A DNA stretch of 64,000 nucleotides from Frankiales bacterium (GTDB lineage Bacteria; Actinomycetota; Actinomycetes; Mycobacteriales; Jatrophihabitantaceae): NCBI GenBank assembly GCA_025966315.1, contig JAOPUZ010000048.1:1-64000 (forward strand). The letters run 5' to 3'. Of the stretch, positions 8,421-16,308 are shown in pieces (position 1 is the first letter of the stretch; each line of letters opens with the position of its first letter). The notes under the pieces are model-generated. The model worked only from the letters and a program-made list of their open reading frames with translations, did no database searches and was not told the DNA's origin. The position numbers were made by a program, and so were the translations under genes.

Positions 8421-9689
8421 GTGGCAACCACCTCGGCGATTCCGCCCGCGTCGGCCCACGCGGCCGGCGACGGTGCGGAGCAGCGCGTGGAAACGATGCC
8501 GACAGAAGCAACGATCCGGCGCATCGAGCAGTCCTCCGGTGCACTGGCCACCCGCAGCGTGGCTCGGATGGATGAGGAATTGATCTGGTTCCGACGGCTG
8601 CCGGCCGACCAGCGATCGTGGGTGACGCTGGTGGCGCAGGCCGGTATCGCCTCGTTCGTGGCCTGGCTGCGTGCGCCCGAGGACGCCACCCGGCTCACCG
8701 GCGACGTTTTCGGCACGGCGCCGCGTGAGCTGACCCGTCGCGTGTCACTTCGGCAGACCGTCGAGCTCGTCCGGCAGACGATCGCGGTCGTCGAGGAACA
8801 AGTGCCGGCTCTCGCCGTGTCCGGCGACGGGCAAGCCGTGGTCGACGCCGTGCTGCGGTTCTCCCGCGAGATCGCGTTCGCCGCCGCGCTCGTGTACGCC
8901 ACCGCCGCCGAAACCCGCGGAGCCTGGGACGCCCGGTTGGAGGCGCTGGTCATCGATGGCCTCGTGCGGGGCGAAAGCACGCTGACGTCCCAGCGGTCGC
9001 CGGCCAGCCAGCTCGCTGCGCTGGGGTGGCGCAACGAGGGCGCGGTAACCGCCGTCACCGGCAGCACCCGCCTCGACCGGGATCCGGCCGACGTGCTGGA
9101 CGGCGTGCACCGGGCCGCCCGCCGACGCGGGTACGACGTGCTCGCCGGCGTACACGGTGGGCGGCTGCTCGTCGTGCTCGGCGGCGTCGACAACGCGCTG
9201 GCCGCGGCCACCGCGATCATCGACGAGTTCGGCGCCGGCCCGGTCGTCTTCGGCGGGGCCGAACCGACCGCCGCCGGCGCGGTAGCCGTCACCGCGGTCG
9301 CGCTCAGCGGGCTGCGCGCGGCCGCGGCCTGGCCGGGCGCGCCCCGTCCGGTGTCGGCCGACGACCTGTTGCCCGAGCGAAGCCTGGTCGGGGACGCGAC
9401 GGCGCGGGCCCAGCTCATCAAGTCCGTCTACCGGCCGTTGGTGGCCAGCGGCGCGGTGTTGCTCGAAACCGTGGTCAGCTATCTGGACAGCGGTCGCGCC
9501 CTGGAATCGGCCGCGCGCCAGCTGTTCGTACACACCAACACCGTGCGCTATCGACTGCGCCGGGTCGCGGAGGTGTGCGGCCAGGCCCCCACCGAACCGC
9601 GCGGCGCGTTCACCATCCAGATCGCCATCGCACTGGGCCGGCTGGCCGACGCCGGGCCTGAACCGGTGACCGTCGACCCGGGTAGATAA
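8421..9689 (+). CDS. fasR: PucR-type regulator of fatty-acid synthesis (FasR-like)
   Basis: 422 residues. A long N-terminal sensor region precedes a C-terminal PucR helix-turn-helix (ESAARQLFVHTNTVRYRLRRV, about residues 370-390). Position and architecture match Streptomyces coelicolor FasR (SCO2386), which activates the fabD-fabH-acpP-fabF operon it immediately precedes. The frame is open far upstream, but GTG at 8421 is preferred: earlier starts would overlap most of the divergent pirin gene. GTG near 8487 is an alternative. The gene ends 150 bp before fabD, and that gap holds a 21-bp palindrome. Confidence 0.85.
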   Translation: MATTSAIPPASAHAAGDGAEQRVETMPTEATIRRIEQSSGALATRSVARMDEELIWFRRLPADQRSWVTLVAQAGIASFVAWLRAPEDATRLTGDVFGTAPRELTRRVSLRQTVELVRQTIAVVEEQVPALAVSGDGQAVVDAVLRFSREIAFAAALVYATAAETRGAWDARLEALVIDGLVRGESTLTSQRSPASQLAALGWRNEGAVTAVTGSTRLDRDPADVLDGVHRAARRRGYDVLAGVHGGRLLVVLGGVDNALAAATAIIDEFGAGPVVFGGAEPTAAGAVAVTAVALSGLRAAAAWPGAPRPVSADDLLPERSLVGDATARAQLIKSVYRPLVASGAVLLETVVSYLDSGRALESAARQLFVHTNTVRYRLRRVAEVCGQAPTEPRGAFTIQIAIALGRLADAGPEPVTVDPGR

Positions 9690-9751
9690 CTTGCCGCCAA
9701 TATGGAATCTCTCATACAAAAATCGCTTACAATTCCGTATTGTTCGGATAC

Positions 9752-9772
9752 GCTTGTAGGTAACCTACAAGC
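9752..9772. promoter_or_regulatory. 21-bp perfect palindrome in the fabD promoter (candidate operator)
   Basis: Two 10-nt arms, GCTTGTAGGT (9752-9761) and ACCTACAAGC (9763-9772), flank a single central A. It lies about 70 bp upstream of the fabD start in an unusually AT-rich stretch (9700-9775). FasR is the obvious candidate binder, but that assignment is inference. Confidence 0.7.
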
Positions 9773-9839
9773 AAACGCGCAGAACACTGTGCGTGCCGTG
9801 CTCGCCCAATACCTCACCGACAAGGCACCGTCAGTAGCT

Positions 9840-11003
9840 GTGATCGCTCTCCTCGCTCCCGGACAGGGATCCCAGACTCCGGGGATGCTGTCCCCCTGGC
9901 TCGAACTCGCCGGCACCGCTGAGACCGTGGCGGCGTTCTCCGACATCACCGGCCTGGACCTGCTCCGGCTGGGTACGACGGCGGATGCCGACGAGATTCG
10001 GGACACCGCCGTCACACAACCCCTCATCGTCGCCGTCGGCCTGATCGTCGCCGCGCAGCTCGAACTCGGCGAGGTGGTGACCGCCGGGCACAGCATCGGC
10101 GAGGTGACCGCCGCCGCGGTCGCCGGCGCGCTGAGCCCCACCGAGGCGGTCGGTTTCGCCGCGCGCCGTGGAGCCGAGATGGCCGCCGCCTGTGCGGCCA
10201 CCCCGACCTCGATGGCGGCCGTGCTGGGCGGTGACCCGGATGAGATCGTCGCCGCCATCGTCCGGCTCGGCCTGACGCCGGCCAACCGGAACGGCGCCGG
10301 CCAGATCGTCGCGGCCGGTTCGGCCGACCTCATCGCCGACCTCATCGCCAACCCGCCGGCGGGGGCGCGGGTCCGCCCGCTGCAGGTCGCGGGTGCATTC
10401 CACACCAGCTATATGGCCCCGGCCGAACAGCACCTTCGTGCCATTGCCGCCGAGCTCACCCCCATCGATCCCAAGCACATCCTGCTGTCCAACGCCGACG
10501 GAACCGCAGTCTCCGACGGCCGTACCGTGCTGGCCCGCCTCGTCGCCCAGGTGACGCGGCCGGTGCGCTGGGACCTCTGTCTCAGCACGCTCCGATCGCT
10601 GCAGGTGAACGCCGTCATCGAACTACCGCCGGCCGGCACCCTGACCGGCATCGCCAAGCGCGAACTGCCCGGCGTGCAGTTGTTGGCAATCAAGGGCCCG
10701 GACGACCTGGCCGCCGCCCAGACCATGATCGACAGCCGGCCGCAGCACGGGCAGGGTGAGCACACGCCGGACATGCGGGTCGTGATCACGCCGACCAAAG
10801 GGATCTTCACCCGCGCGCAGGGCCTGGACGAAGGCGAAGCGATCGTCGGCGGGGCCCGGATCGGCACCATCCGCACCAACCGCGACGAGTTCGCCGTGGT
10901 CGCACCCGCTTCTGGCGTACTCGCCGAGTGGTTGAAGTGGGACGGCGACATCGTCGGGGCCGGCCTGCCCGTCGCTCGGTTGTCCACCGGAACGGAAGGC
11001 TAA
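9840..11003 (+). CDS. fabD: Malonyl-CoA:ACP transacylase with C-terminal lipoyl-like domain
   Basis: 387 residues. It transfers malonyl from CoA to ACP for fatty-acid elongation. Catalytic Ser85 lies in GHSIGE, and GAFHTSYMAP carries the catalytic His. The usual FabD domain ends near residue 295. Residues 312-387 form an extra domain resembling a biotinyl/lipoyl hammerhead (first half ITPTKGIFTRAQ, second half VAPASGVLAEWLKWDGDIV), but the position of the modifiable Lys appears to be Arg (TNRDEF). GTG at 9840 is chosen because it puts the LLAPGQGSQ motif at the N-terminus; the upstream in-frame extension is not FabD-like. First gene of the fab operon. Confidence 0.92.
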   Translation: MIALLAPGQGSQTPGMLSPWLELAGTAETVAAFSDITGLDLLRLGTTADADEIRDTAVTQPLIVAVGLIVAAQLELGEVVTAGHSIGEVTAAAVAGALSPTEAVGFAARRGAEMAAACAATPTSMAAVLGGDPDEIVAAIVRLGLTPANRNGAGQIVAAGSADLIADLIANPPAGARVRPLQVAGAFHTSYMAPAEQHLRAIAAELTPIDPKHILLSNADGTAVSDGRTVLARLVAQVTRPVRWDLCLSTLRSLQVNAVIELPPAGTLTGIAKRELPGVQLLAIKGPDDLAAAQTMIDSRPQHGQGEHTPDMRVVITPTKGIFTRAQGLDEGEAIVGGARIGTIRTNRDEFAVVAPASGVLAEWLKWDGDIVGAGLPVARLSTGTEG

Positions 11004-11007
11004 CCAG

Positions 11008-11991
11008 ATGCCATCCCCCAGCCTGCAGATGCCCGCGCGGCCGACCGGCGCACGAATAGTGGCGATGGGGCACTACCAGCCCGACCAGGTCGTCACCAAC
11101 GACGACCTGGTGGCTCGCGGCGTGGACTCCAACGACGAATGGATCCAGAGTCGCGTCGGTATCGCCGAGCGTCGGTTCGCGACGACGGAGTCGGTGGTCG
11201 ACATGGCCGAGGGCGCCGCCAGCAAGGCGATCGCCAATTCCGGCATCTCGGTCGGTGAGTTCGACCTGGTCATCCTGGCGACCTGCACGATGCTCTATCC
11301 GGTGCCCGGTGGCGCCGCCGAGCTGGCCAGTCGACTCGGCATCAACGCCCCCGGCGCGTACGACCTGAACGCGGCCTGCGCCGGCTTCGCCTACGCCGTC
11401 AACGCGGCCTCGAACGCCATCCTCACCGGGCAGGCCCACACGGTGTTGGTGGTCGGTGCCGAGAAGCTGTCGGACTGGATCGACTACAACGACCGGACCG
11501 CCTGCATCATCTTCGCCGACGGGGCGGGCGCGGCCGTCATCACCGCCAGCGACGAGATGGCGATCGGTCCGGTGGTGTGGGGGTCCAGCGGCGAGAATTA
11601 CGGCGCCATCACCACCAACCCCGACACGCACGCGCTGATCCAAGACGGCCAGGCGGTCTACCGGTGGGCGACCTCGACCATCGCCGACGTCGGACGGCAA
11701 GCCTGCGAGGCTGCCGGGGTCAAGCCCACCGACTTAGCCGCGTTCGTGCCGCACCAGGCCAACCTGCGGATCATCGAGCTGGTGGCGAAGAAGCTTGGCA
11801 TCACCGGCGAGGGCAGCAAGACGGCCATCGCTCGCGACATCGTCACCGCTGGCAACACGTCGTCGGCCTCCATTCCGTTGGCCCTGTCGAAGATGCTGGA
11901 ACGAGGCGAGATCCCGAGCGGTGAACCCGTGCTGATGATCGGTTTCGGCGCCGGTCTGACCTACGCCGGACAGGTAATCCTGGCGCCCTGA
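11008..11991 (+). CDS. fabH: Beta-ketoacyl-ACP synthase III
   Basis: 327 residues. It condenses an acyl-CoA primer with malonyl-ACP to start fatty-acid synthesis. The catalytic triad is visible: Cys124 in NAACAGF, His in PHQANLRI and Asn in AGNTSSAS. ATG at 11008 is only four bases after the fabD stop, so it is coupled to fabD. It lies in the order fabD-fabH-acpP-fabF typical of Streptomyces-type operons. In actinobacteria FabH often prefers branched primers, which is not readable from the motifs. Confidence 0.97.
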   Translation: MPSPSLQMPARPTGARIVAMGHYQPDQVVTNDDLVARGVDSNDEWIQSRVGIAERRFATTESVVDMAEGAASKAIANSGISVGEFDLVILATCTMLYPVPGGAAELASRLGINAPGAYDLNAACAGFAYAVNAASNAILTGQAHTVLVVGAEKLSDWIDYNDRTACIIFADGAGAAVITASDEMAIGPVVWGSSGENYGAITTNPDTHALIQDGQAVYRWATSTIADVGRQACEAAGVKPTDLAAFVPHQANLRIIELVAKKLGITGEGSKTAIARDIVTAGNTSSASIPLALSKMLERGEIPSGEPVLMIGFGAGLTYAGQVILAP

Positions 11992-12126
11992 TCGGCGTCC
12001 GGCTCAGCGCCGCCGACCGCGGTCCACGCCGTGGCGGCGACATTCCGGCCCCATCGTTAGATCCGTTCCGACCGGGACGGCCCACCCACCGGACGAGACC
12101 GTCCGATGCAGAGAGGTAGAGATTCC

Positions 12127-12375
12127 GTGGCAACAACCGAAGAGATCCTGGCCGGCATGGCGGAGATCCTCAATGAGGTCGCCGACGTCGCCCCCGAGGA
12201 CGTCACCGTCGACAAGTCGTTCACCGATGACCTCGACGTCGACTCGCTGTCGATGGTCGAGGTTGCGATGGCCGCCGAGGACAAGTTCGGCGTCAAGATC
12301 CCGGACGAGGAACTGCCCAAGCTCAAGACCGTCGGCGACGCGGTGTCCTACATCGAATCCCACCCGGCCGCCTGA
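12127..12375 (+). CDS. acpP: Acyl carrier protein
   Basis: 82 residues, strongly acidic, with the DSL phosphopantetheine site at Ser40 (DVDSLSMVEV). It carries growing acyl chains as thioesters. GTG at 12127 is preceded by AGAGGTAGAG. It sits between fabH and fabF with 135-bp and 56-bp spacers, so it may also have its own translation signals for high expression. Confidence 0.97.
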   Translation: MATTEEILAGMAEILNEVADVAPEDVTVDKSFTDDLDVDSLSMVEVAMAAEDKFGVKIPDEELPKLKTVGDAVSYIESHPAA

Positions 12376-12431
12376 CCGCTCCGCCTGAAGACCAGCCGTC
12401 GACGCCCCCGAAACGAGAAGGAAGCAGCATC

Positions 12432-13685
12432 ATGACCGAGCAGCACGTAAACACCCACGACCCTGTGGTGGTGACCGGGCTCGGCGCGACCACTCCGCTC
12501 GGGGGCGACGTCGCCACTTTCTGGCGCAACCTGCTGGCCGGCAAGTCCGGGATCTCCGCGCTCACCGAATCGTGGGCACCCGACATTGCCGTCCGCATCG
12601 CCGGTCGGATGGCGGTCGATCCCACCGAGACGATCCCCCGGGTGCAGGCTCGGCGCCTCGACCGGGCCCAGCAAGCGGCCCTGGTCGCGGCTGACGAAGC
12701 CTGGGAGGATGCCGGCTTCAAAGGCACCAGCGAAGAGAACGGCCTTGATCCACAACGGGTCGCGGTCGTTGTCGGCACCGGAATCGGTGGCGTCACCAGC
12801 CTGATGGACCAGCACGACATAATGCACGCCAAGGGCGCCAGCCGGGTGTCGCCACTGCTGATCCCGATGGACATGCCGAACGGGCCGGCCGCCTACATCG
12901 GGCTGAAGGTCGGTGCCCGGGCCGGCGTACACACCCCGGTCAGCGCCTGTGCATCAGGGGCCGAGGCAATCTCCTACGGTCTGGATCTGATCGAGCTCGG
13001 CCGCGCGGACGTCGTCGTGGTGGGCGGCACCGAATCCTGCATCCACCCGCTCACCATTTCCGGCTTCGCCCAGATGCGGGCGATGTCGACTCGTAACGAC
13101 GAGCCGACCCGCGCGTCCCGACCGTACGACAAGGGACGTGACGGTTTCGTACTCGGTGAGGGCTCCGGAATCCTGGTGCTGGAACGGCTTTCCTCGGCCC
13201 GTGCGCGTGGCCGCGAACCGTATGCGGTGCTCGGCGGCGCCGGCGTCACCGCCGATTCCTACGACATCGTGCAGCCCGATCCGGCCGGCAGCGGCCAGGC
13301 CCGGGCCGCCCGGATCGCCATCGAACGTTCCGGGATCGCCTTCGACGACGTGGTGCACGTCAACGCGCACGCCACCTCGACGCCGGTCGGCGATATGGCT
13401 GAGGCGATCTGGCTGGCCAAGCTGCTCGGCGAGGACACCGTGGTCTCGGCCACAAAGTCGATGACCGGACATCTGCTCGGAGCGGCCGGCGCGATCGAGG
13501 CGATCGCCACCGTGCTGGCCATCAAGAACGACATCGTGCCGCCGACCATCAACCTTGATGATCCCGACGACGCGCTCACGGTCGACGTGCCCCGCGAGGC
13601 CCGGTCGATGACCGTTACGGCAGCACTGAACAACTCGTTCGGTTTCGGCGGCCACAATGCCGCACTGCTGTTCCACAAACTGTAG
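12432..13685 (+). CDS. fabF: Beta-ketoacyl-ACP synthase II
   Basis: 417 residues. It elongates acyl-ACP by Claisen condensation with malonyl-ACP. Active-site Cys173 lies in VSACASG, with the two histidines in VNAHATSTPVGD and TKSMTGHLLGAAG, and the GFGGHNA tail. ATG at 12432 follows GAAGGAAG. Fourth gene of the fab operon; only one fabF is present, unlike the kasA-kasB pair of mycobacteria. Confidence 0.97.
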   Translation: MTEQHVNTHDPVVVTGLGATTPLGGDVATFWRNLLAGKSGISALTESWAPDIAVRIAGRMAVDPTETIPRVQARRLDRAQQAALVAADEAWEDAGFKGTSEENGLDPQRVAVVVGTGIGGVTSLMDQHDIMHAKGASRVSPLLIPMDMPNGPAAYIGLKVGARAGVHTPVSACASGAEAISYGLDLIELGRADVVVVGGTESCIHPLTISGFAQMRAMSTRNDEPTRASRPYDKGRDGFVLGEGSGILVLERLSSARARGREPYAVLGGAGVTADSYDIVQPDPAGSGQARAARIAIERSGIAFDDVVHVNAHATSTPVGDMAEAIWLAKLLGEDTVVSATKSMTGHLLGAAGAIEAIATVLAIKNDIVPPTINLDDPDDALTVDVPREARSMTVTAALNNSFGFGGHNAALLFHKL

Positions 13686-13694
13686 GAGGTTGGC

Positions 13695-15116
13695 GTGACG
13701 GCAGTAACCGACAAGCCCGGCACGGGCGTCGCCGACGTTGACCCGCGTGACGTCGAATTCCGACTCGGGCAATTGCTCGACGCCGGCAGCATGGAGGCGA
13801 TTGCGCCCCGCGACGATTCCGGTGTCTACGCGGTGCGCGGCACCATTCACGGCTCTCCGGTCACCGCATTCTGCACCGACGCCATGATCATGGGTGGCGC
13901 CATGGGCGCGGCCGGCTGCCGGCACATCGTCGATGCGATCGACACCGCCCTGCGCGAGCGCATCCCGGTCATCGGCCTGTGGCATTGCGGTGGCGCCCGG
14001 TTGGCAGACGGGGTCGAGGCGCTGGACGCTGTCGGCCTGGTGTTCCAGGCGATGATCCGTGCGTCGGGTCGGGTGCCGCAGATCTCAGTGGTGCTCGGGC
14101 CGGCCGCCGGCGGCGCTGCGTACGGACCCGCGCTCACCGACCTGGTCATCATGTCCGCGGCGGGACGCGTTTTCGTCACCGGGCCGGACGTCGTGCGCAG
14201 CGTCACCGGCGAGAACGTCGACATGGAATCCCTGGGCGGGCCGGACACGCACGGCCGCCGTAGCGGCGTGGTGCACGTGATCACCGAGGACGACGCCAGC
14301 GCGCTGAGCGAGGCGCGGCGGCTGACCGATCTGCTCGCCGTCCAAGGCCGTTTCGATCTGAGCACGCTCGGGCCGGACCCGGACCTCGGGGCGCTCCTTC
14401 CGGAGAACCGGAAGCGGGCCTATGACGTGCACCCGCTGGTGAACGGGTTGCTCGACGCGGACAGCTTCTTCGAGCTGCACGCGAAGTGGGCGCCCAACAT
14501 CGTGACCGGGCTGGGCCGGCTGGCCGGTCGTACGGTCGGCGTGATCGCCAACAATCCGCTGCGACTCGGCGGTTGCCTGGATTCACCGTCCGCAGAAAAG
14601 GCCGCACGGTTCGTCCGGATGTGCGATGCATTCGGTGTGCCGCTGGTCGTGCTGGTGGACGTGCCGGGTTACCTGCCCGGTGTCGGCCAGGAATGGGACG
14701 GCGTCGTGCGCCGCGGCGCGAAGCTGCTGCACGCCTTCGGTGAGGCGGTCGTCCCGCGGCTGACGCTGGTGACCCGCAAGGCCTACGGCGGCGCGTACAT
14801 CGCGATGAACGCCCGCTCACTCGGGTCCAACGTGGTCTGGGCCTGGCCCGGAGCAGAGGTTGCCGTCATGGGCGCGACCGCCGCGGTCGGGATCCTGCAC
14901 CGCAAGAAGCTGGCCGCAGCCCCGGACGGTGAGCGCGAGGCCTTGCACGCTCAACTGGCCGCGGAGCACGAACGGATTGCCGGCGGCGTGGCTCGCGCCC
15001 GCGAAATCGGTGTGGTGGACGATGTGGTCGGGCCGGAAGAGACCCGCTCGCGGATCGCAACGGCGCTGGCCGATCTGCCGCAAGCCCGGGGCGCGCACGG
15101 CAACATCCCGCTGTAG
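13695..15116 (+). CDS. accD: Acyl-CoA carboxylase carboxyltransferase (beta) subunit, AccD6-like
   Basis: 473 residues containing both carboxyltransferase halves (N-terminal acyl-CoA-binding part with GLWHCGGARL and GPAAGGAAYGPAL; C-terminal part with DVPGYLPG and RKAYGGAYIAMN). It transfers CO2 from biotin to acetyl- or propionyl-CoA to make malonyl- or methylmalonyl-CoA for the adjacent fab genes. The biotinylated alpha subunit must be encoded elsewhere. GTG at 13695 lies behind GTAGGAGG, nine bases after the fabF stop. Its place mirrors accD6 in the mycobacterial kas operon. Confidence 0.94.
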   Translation: MTAVTDKPGTGVADVDPRDVEFRLGQLLDAGSMEAIAPRDDSGVYAVRGTIHGSPVTAFCTDAMIMGGAMGAAGCRHIVDAIDTALRERIPVIGLWHCGGARLADGVEALDAVGLVFQAMIRASGRVPQISVVLGPAAGGAAYGPALTDLVIMSAAGRVFVTGPDVVRSVTGENVDMESLGGPDTHGRRSGVVHVITEDDASALSEARRLTDLLAVQGRFDLSTLGPDPDLGALLPENRKRAYDVHPLVNGLLDADSFFELHAKWAPNIVTGLGRLAGRTVGVIANNPLRLGGCLDSPSAEKAARFVRMCDAFGVPLVVLVDVPGYLPGVGQEWDGVVRRGAKLLHAFGEAVVPRLTLVTRKAYGGAYIAMNARSLGSNVVWAWPGAEVAVMGATAAVGILHRKKLAAAPDGEREALHAQLAAEHERIAGGVARAREIGVVDDVVGPEETRSRIATALADLPQARGAHGNIPL

Positions 15117-15178
15117 TCGCTGGTCGGCCGCTACCCGACCGCTTGTCGCCTGGTCGGCCGCGAGTCGCTGGCCGGCGG
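15117..15178. repeat. Short repeat-rich spacer after accD
   Basis: The 62-bp gap between the convergent accD and DUF3145 genes has three imperfect copies of CGCTGGTCGGCCGC-like sequence. It may form terminator structures, although no single dominant hairpin stands out. Confidence 0.4.
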
Positions 15179-15700
15179 CTAAACGACTTTGTGCAGCATG
15201 GTGACCGGCGATCCGTCGCCGGCGTTGCGATAGGGCTCCAGTTCCGCGTCCCACGATGAGCCAAGGAGTTCGTGCAGCCCATGCGCGAACTCGTCGGCCG
15301 ACCGGGCCCGCTCCAACAGGGCGCGTAGCCGTTCCTCGCCGACGACCAGGTCGCCGTTGGCCGAGACCATGCTGCGGTGAAAGCCCCGCCCGGGTACATA
15401 GGCAAGCCGTTCGCCATCGGTGCCGGCCGTGCCGTCCTCGGTGATTTCGAACCGCAGCATCGGCCAGGCGCGCAGCGCGGCGGACATCTTGGCGGCCATC
15501 CCGGTGGGGCCGACCCAACTCGCTTCGGCCCGCAACTGCCCGGGCGATGCCGGCTGAGCCGTCCAGCTGAGCTTGCAAGGGTGCGCTAATACGCCGGCCA
15601 GCGCCCACTCCACATGGGGAGCGATGGCGGCTGGGCAGCAATGAATGAACACCACACCCCGGGTGTTCCGAGGAGCAAGTGCATTCTGAGCACCAGACAT
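15179..15700 (-). CDS. DUF3145 domain protein
   Basis: 173 residues. The family pattern is visible (TRGVVFIHCCPAAIAPHVEWAL at the N-terminus; YVPGRGFHRSMVSANGD in the middle). The function is unknown, but DUF3145 genes are found next to fatty-acid synthase loci in Streptomyces and relatives, as here, convergent with accD. ATG at 15700 (MSGAQNAL) is preferred over ATG 15 bases upstream because the latter adds only a Cys/Arg leader. Confidence 0.86.
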   Translation of the reverse strand: MSGAQNALAPRNTRGVVFIHCCPAAIAPHVEWALAGVLAHPCKLSWTAQPASPGQLRAEASWVGPTGMAAKMSAALRAWPMLRFEITEDGTAGTDGERLAYVPGRGFHRSMVSANGDLVVGEERLRALLERARSADEFAHGLHELLGSSWDAELEPYRNAGDGSPVTMLHKVV

Positions 15701-15861
15701 CGCGCACCTCCGCAACTCGACGGCAACGTCTTCCCCAAGCCCTGCCGTGTGCGTGCGCGGTACGTGTTTTGCGTGATACCTGTGGGCGCTGTGATGCCCA
15801 CGTGAACATTGTTACCTATGTGACCCCGATTGCGCCAGCGACGGCCCGCATCCAGCGGCCG

Positions 15862-16131
15862 TCAGCCCCCGCTCTTGCGCCGGAACTGACGCTTGGCTGC
15901 CGCCCGGGAATGCTCGCCGTGGATTTTGGTCGCGTCCGGACCGGCACCCGCGTGGGTGTCGCCCTGCTGGCCGCGTTTACGTTCCAGAGCGGCCCGGAAC
16001 TGGGCTTTGACGTCCGCCGCCTCGGACGGCGCCGCGGTGGACGGCGCGCTCTGCGCGGTCGCCGCTTCGTCGGCCGCTGCATCGGGCTGGCCGGCGCCGG
16101 TGGCCGCCTGGGTTGATTTCTCGGTACTCAT
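15862..16131 (-). CDS. DUF5302 domain protein (small)
   Basis: 89 residues. The N-terminal 40 are Ala/Ser/Thr-rich and disordered; the C-terminal half (VKAQFRAALERKRG then RAAAKRQFRRKSGG) is the conserved basic DUF5302 segment. The function is unknown. ATG at 16131. It is transcribed away from the symporter gene; the 177-bp gap between them must hold both promoters. Confidence 0.8.
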   Translation of the reverse strand: MSTEKSTQAATGAGQPDAAADEAATAQSAPSTAAPSEAADVKAQFRAALERKRGQQGDTHAGAGPDATKIHGEHSRAAAKRQFRRKSGG

Positions 16132-16308
16132 GCCCACACGATCCCACGACGACCGGCCGGCAGCCAGCACCGGCCAGCCGATTGTGGGACGCTCGGGCCA
16201 TTCTCGGTATATCGCTCGTCCGTCTCCTGCGCTACGTTGCTCGGCAGTACTTTCGGCGCCCAAGAACTGCGTCGTCACGTGCGGCTTGGCGACCGCGGAG
16301 GTGCACTC

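Noticed and set aside
15413-15809. Alternative longer minus-strand frame over DUF3145
   Set aside because: Only the 15179-15700 frame shows the DUF3145 pattern.
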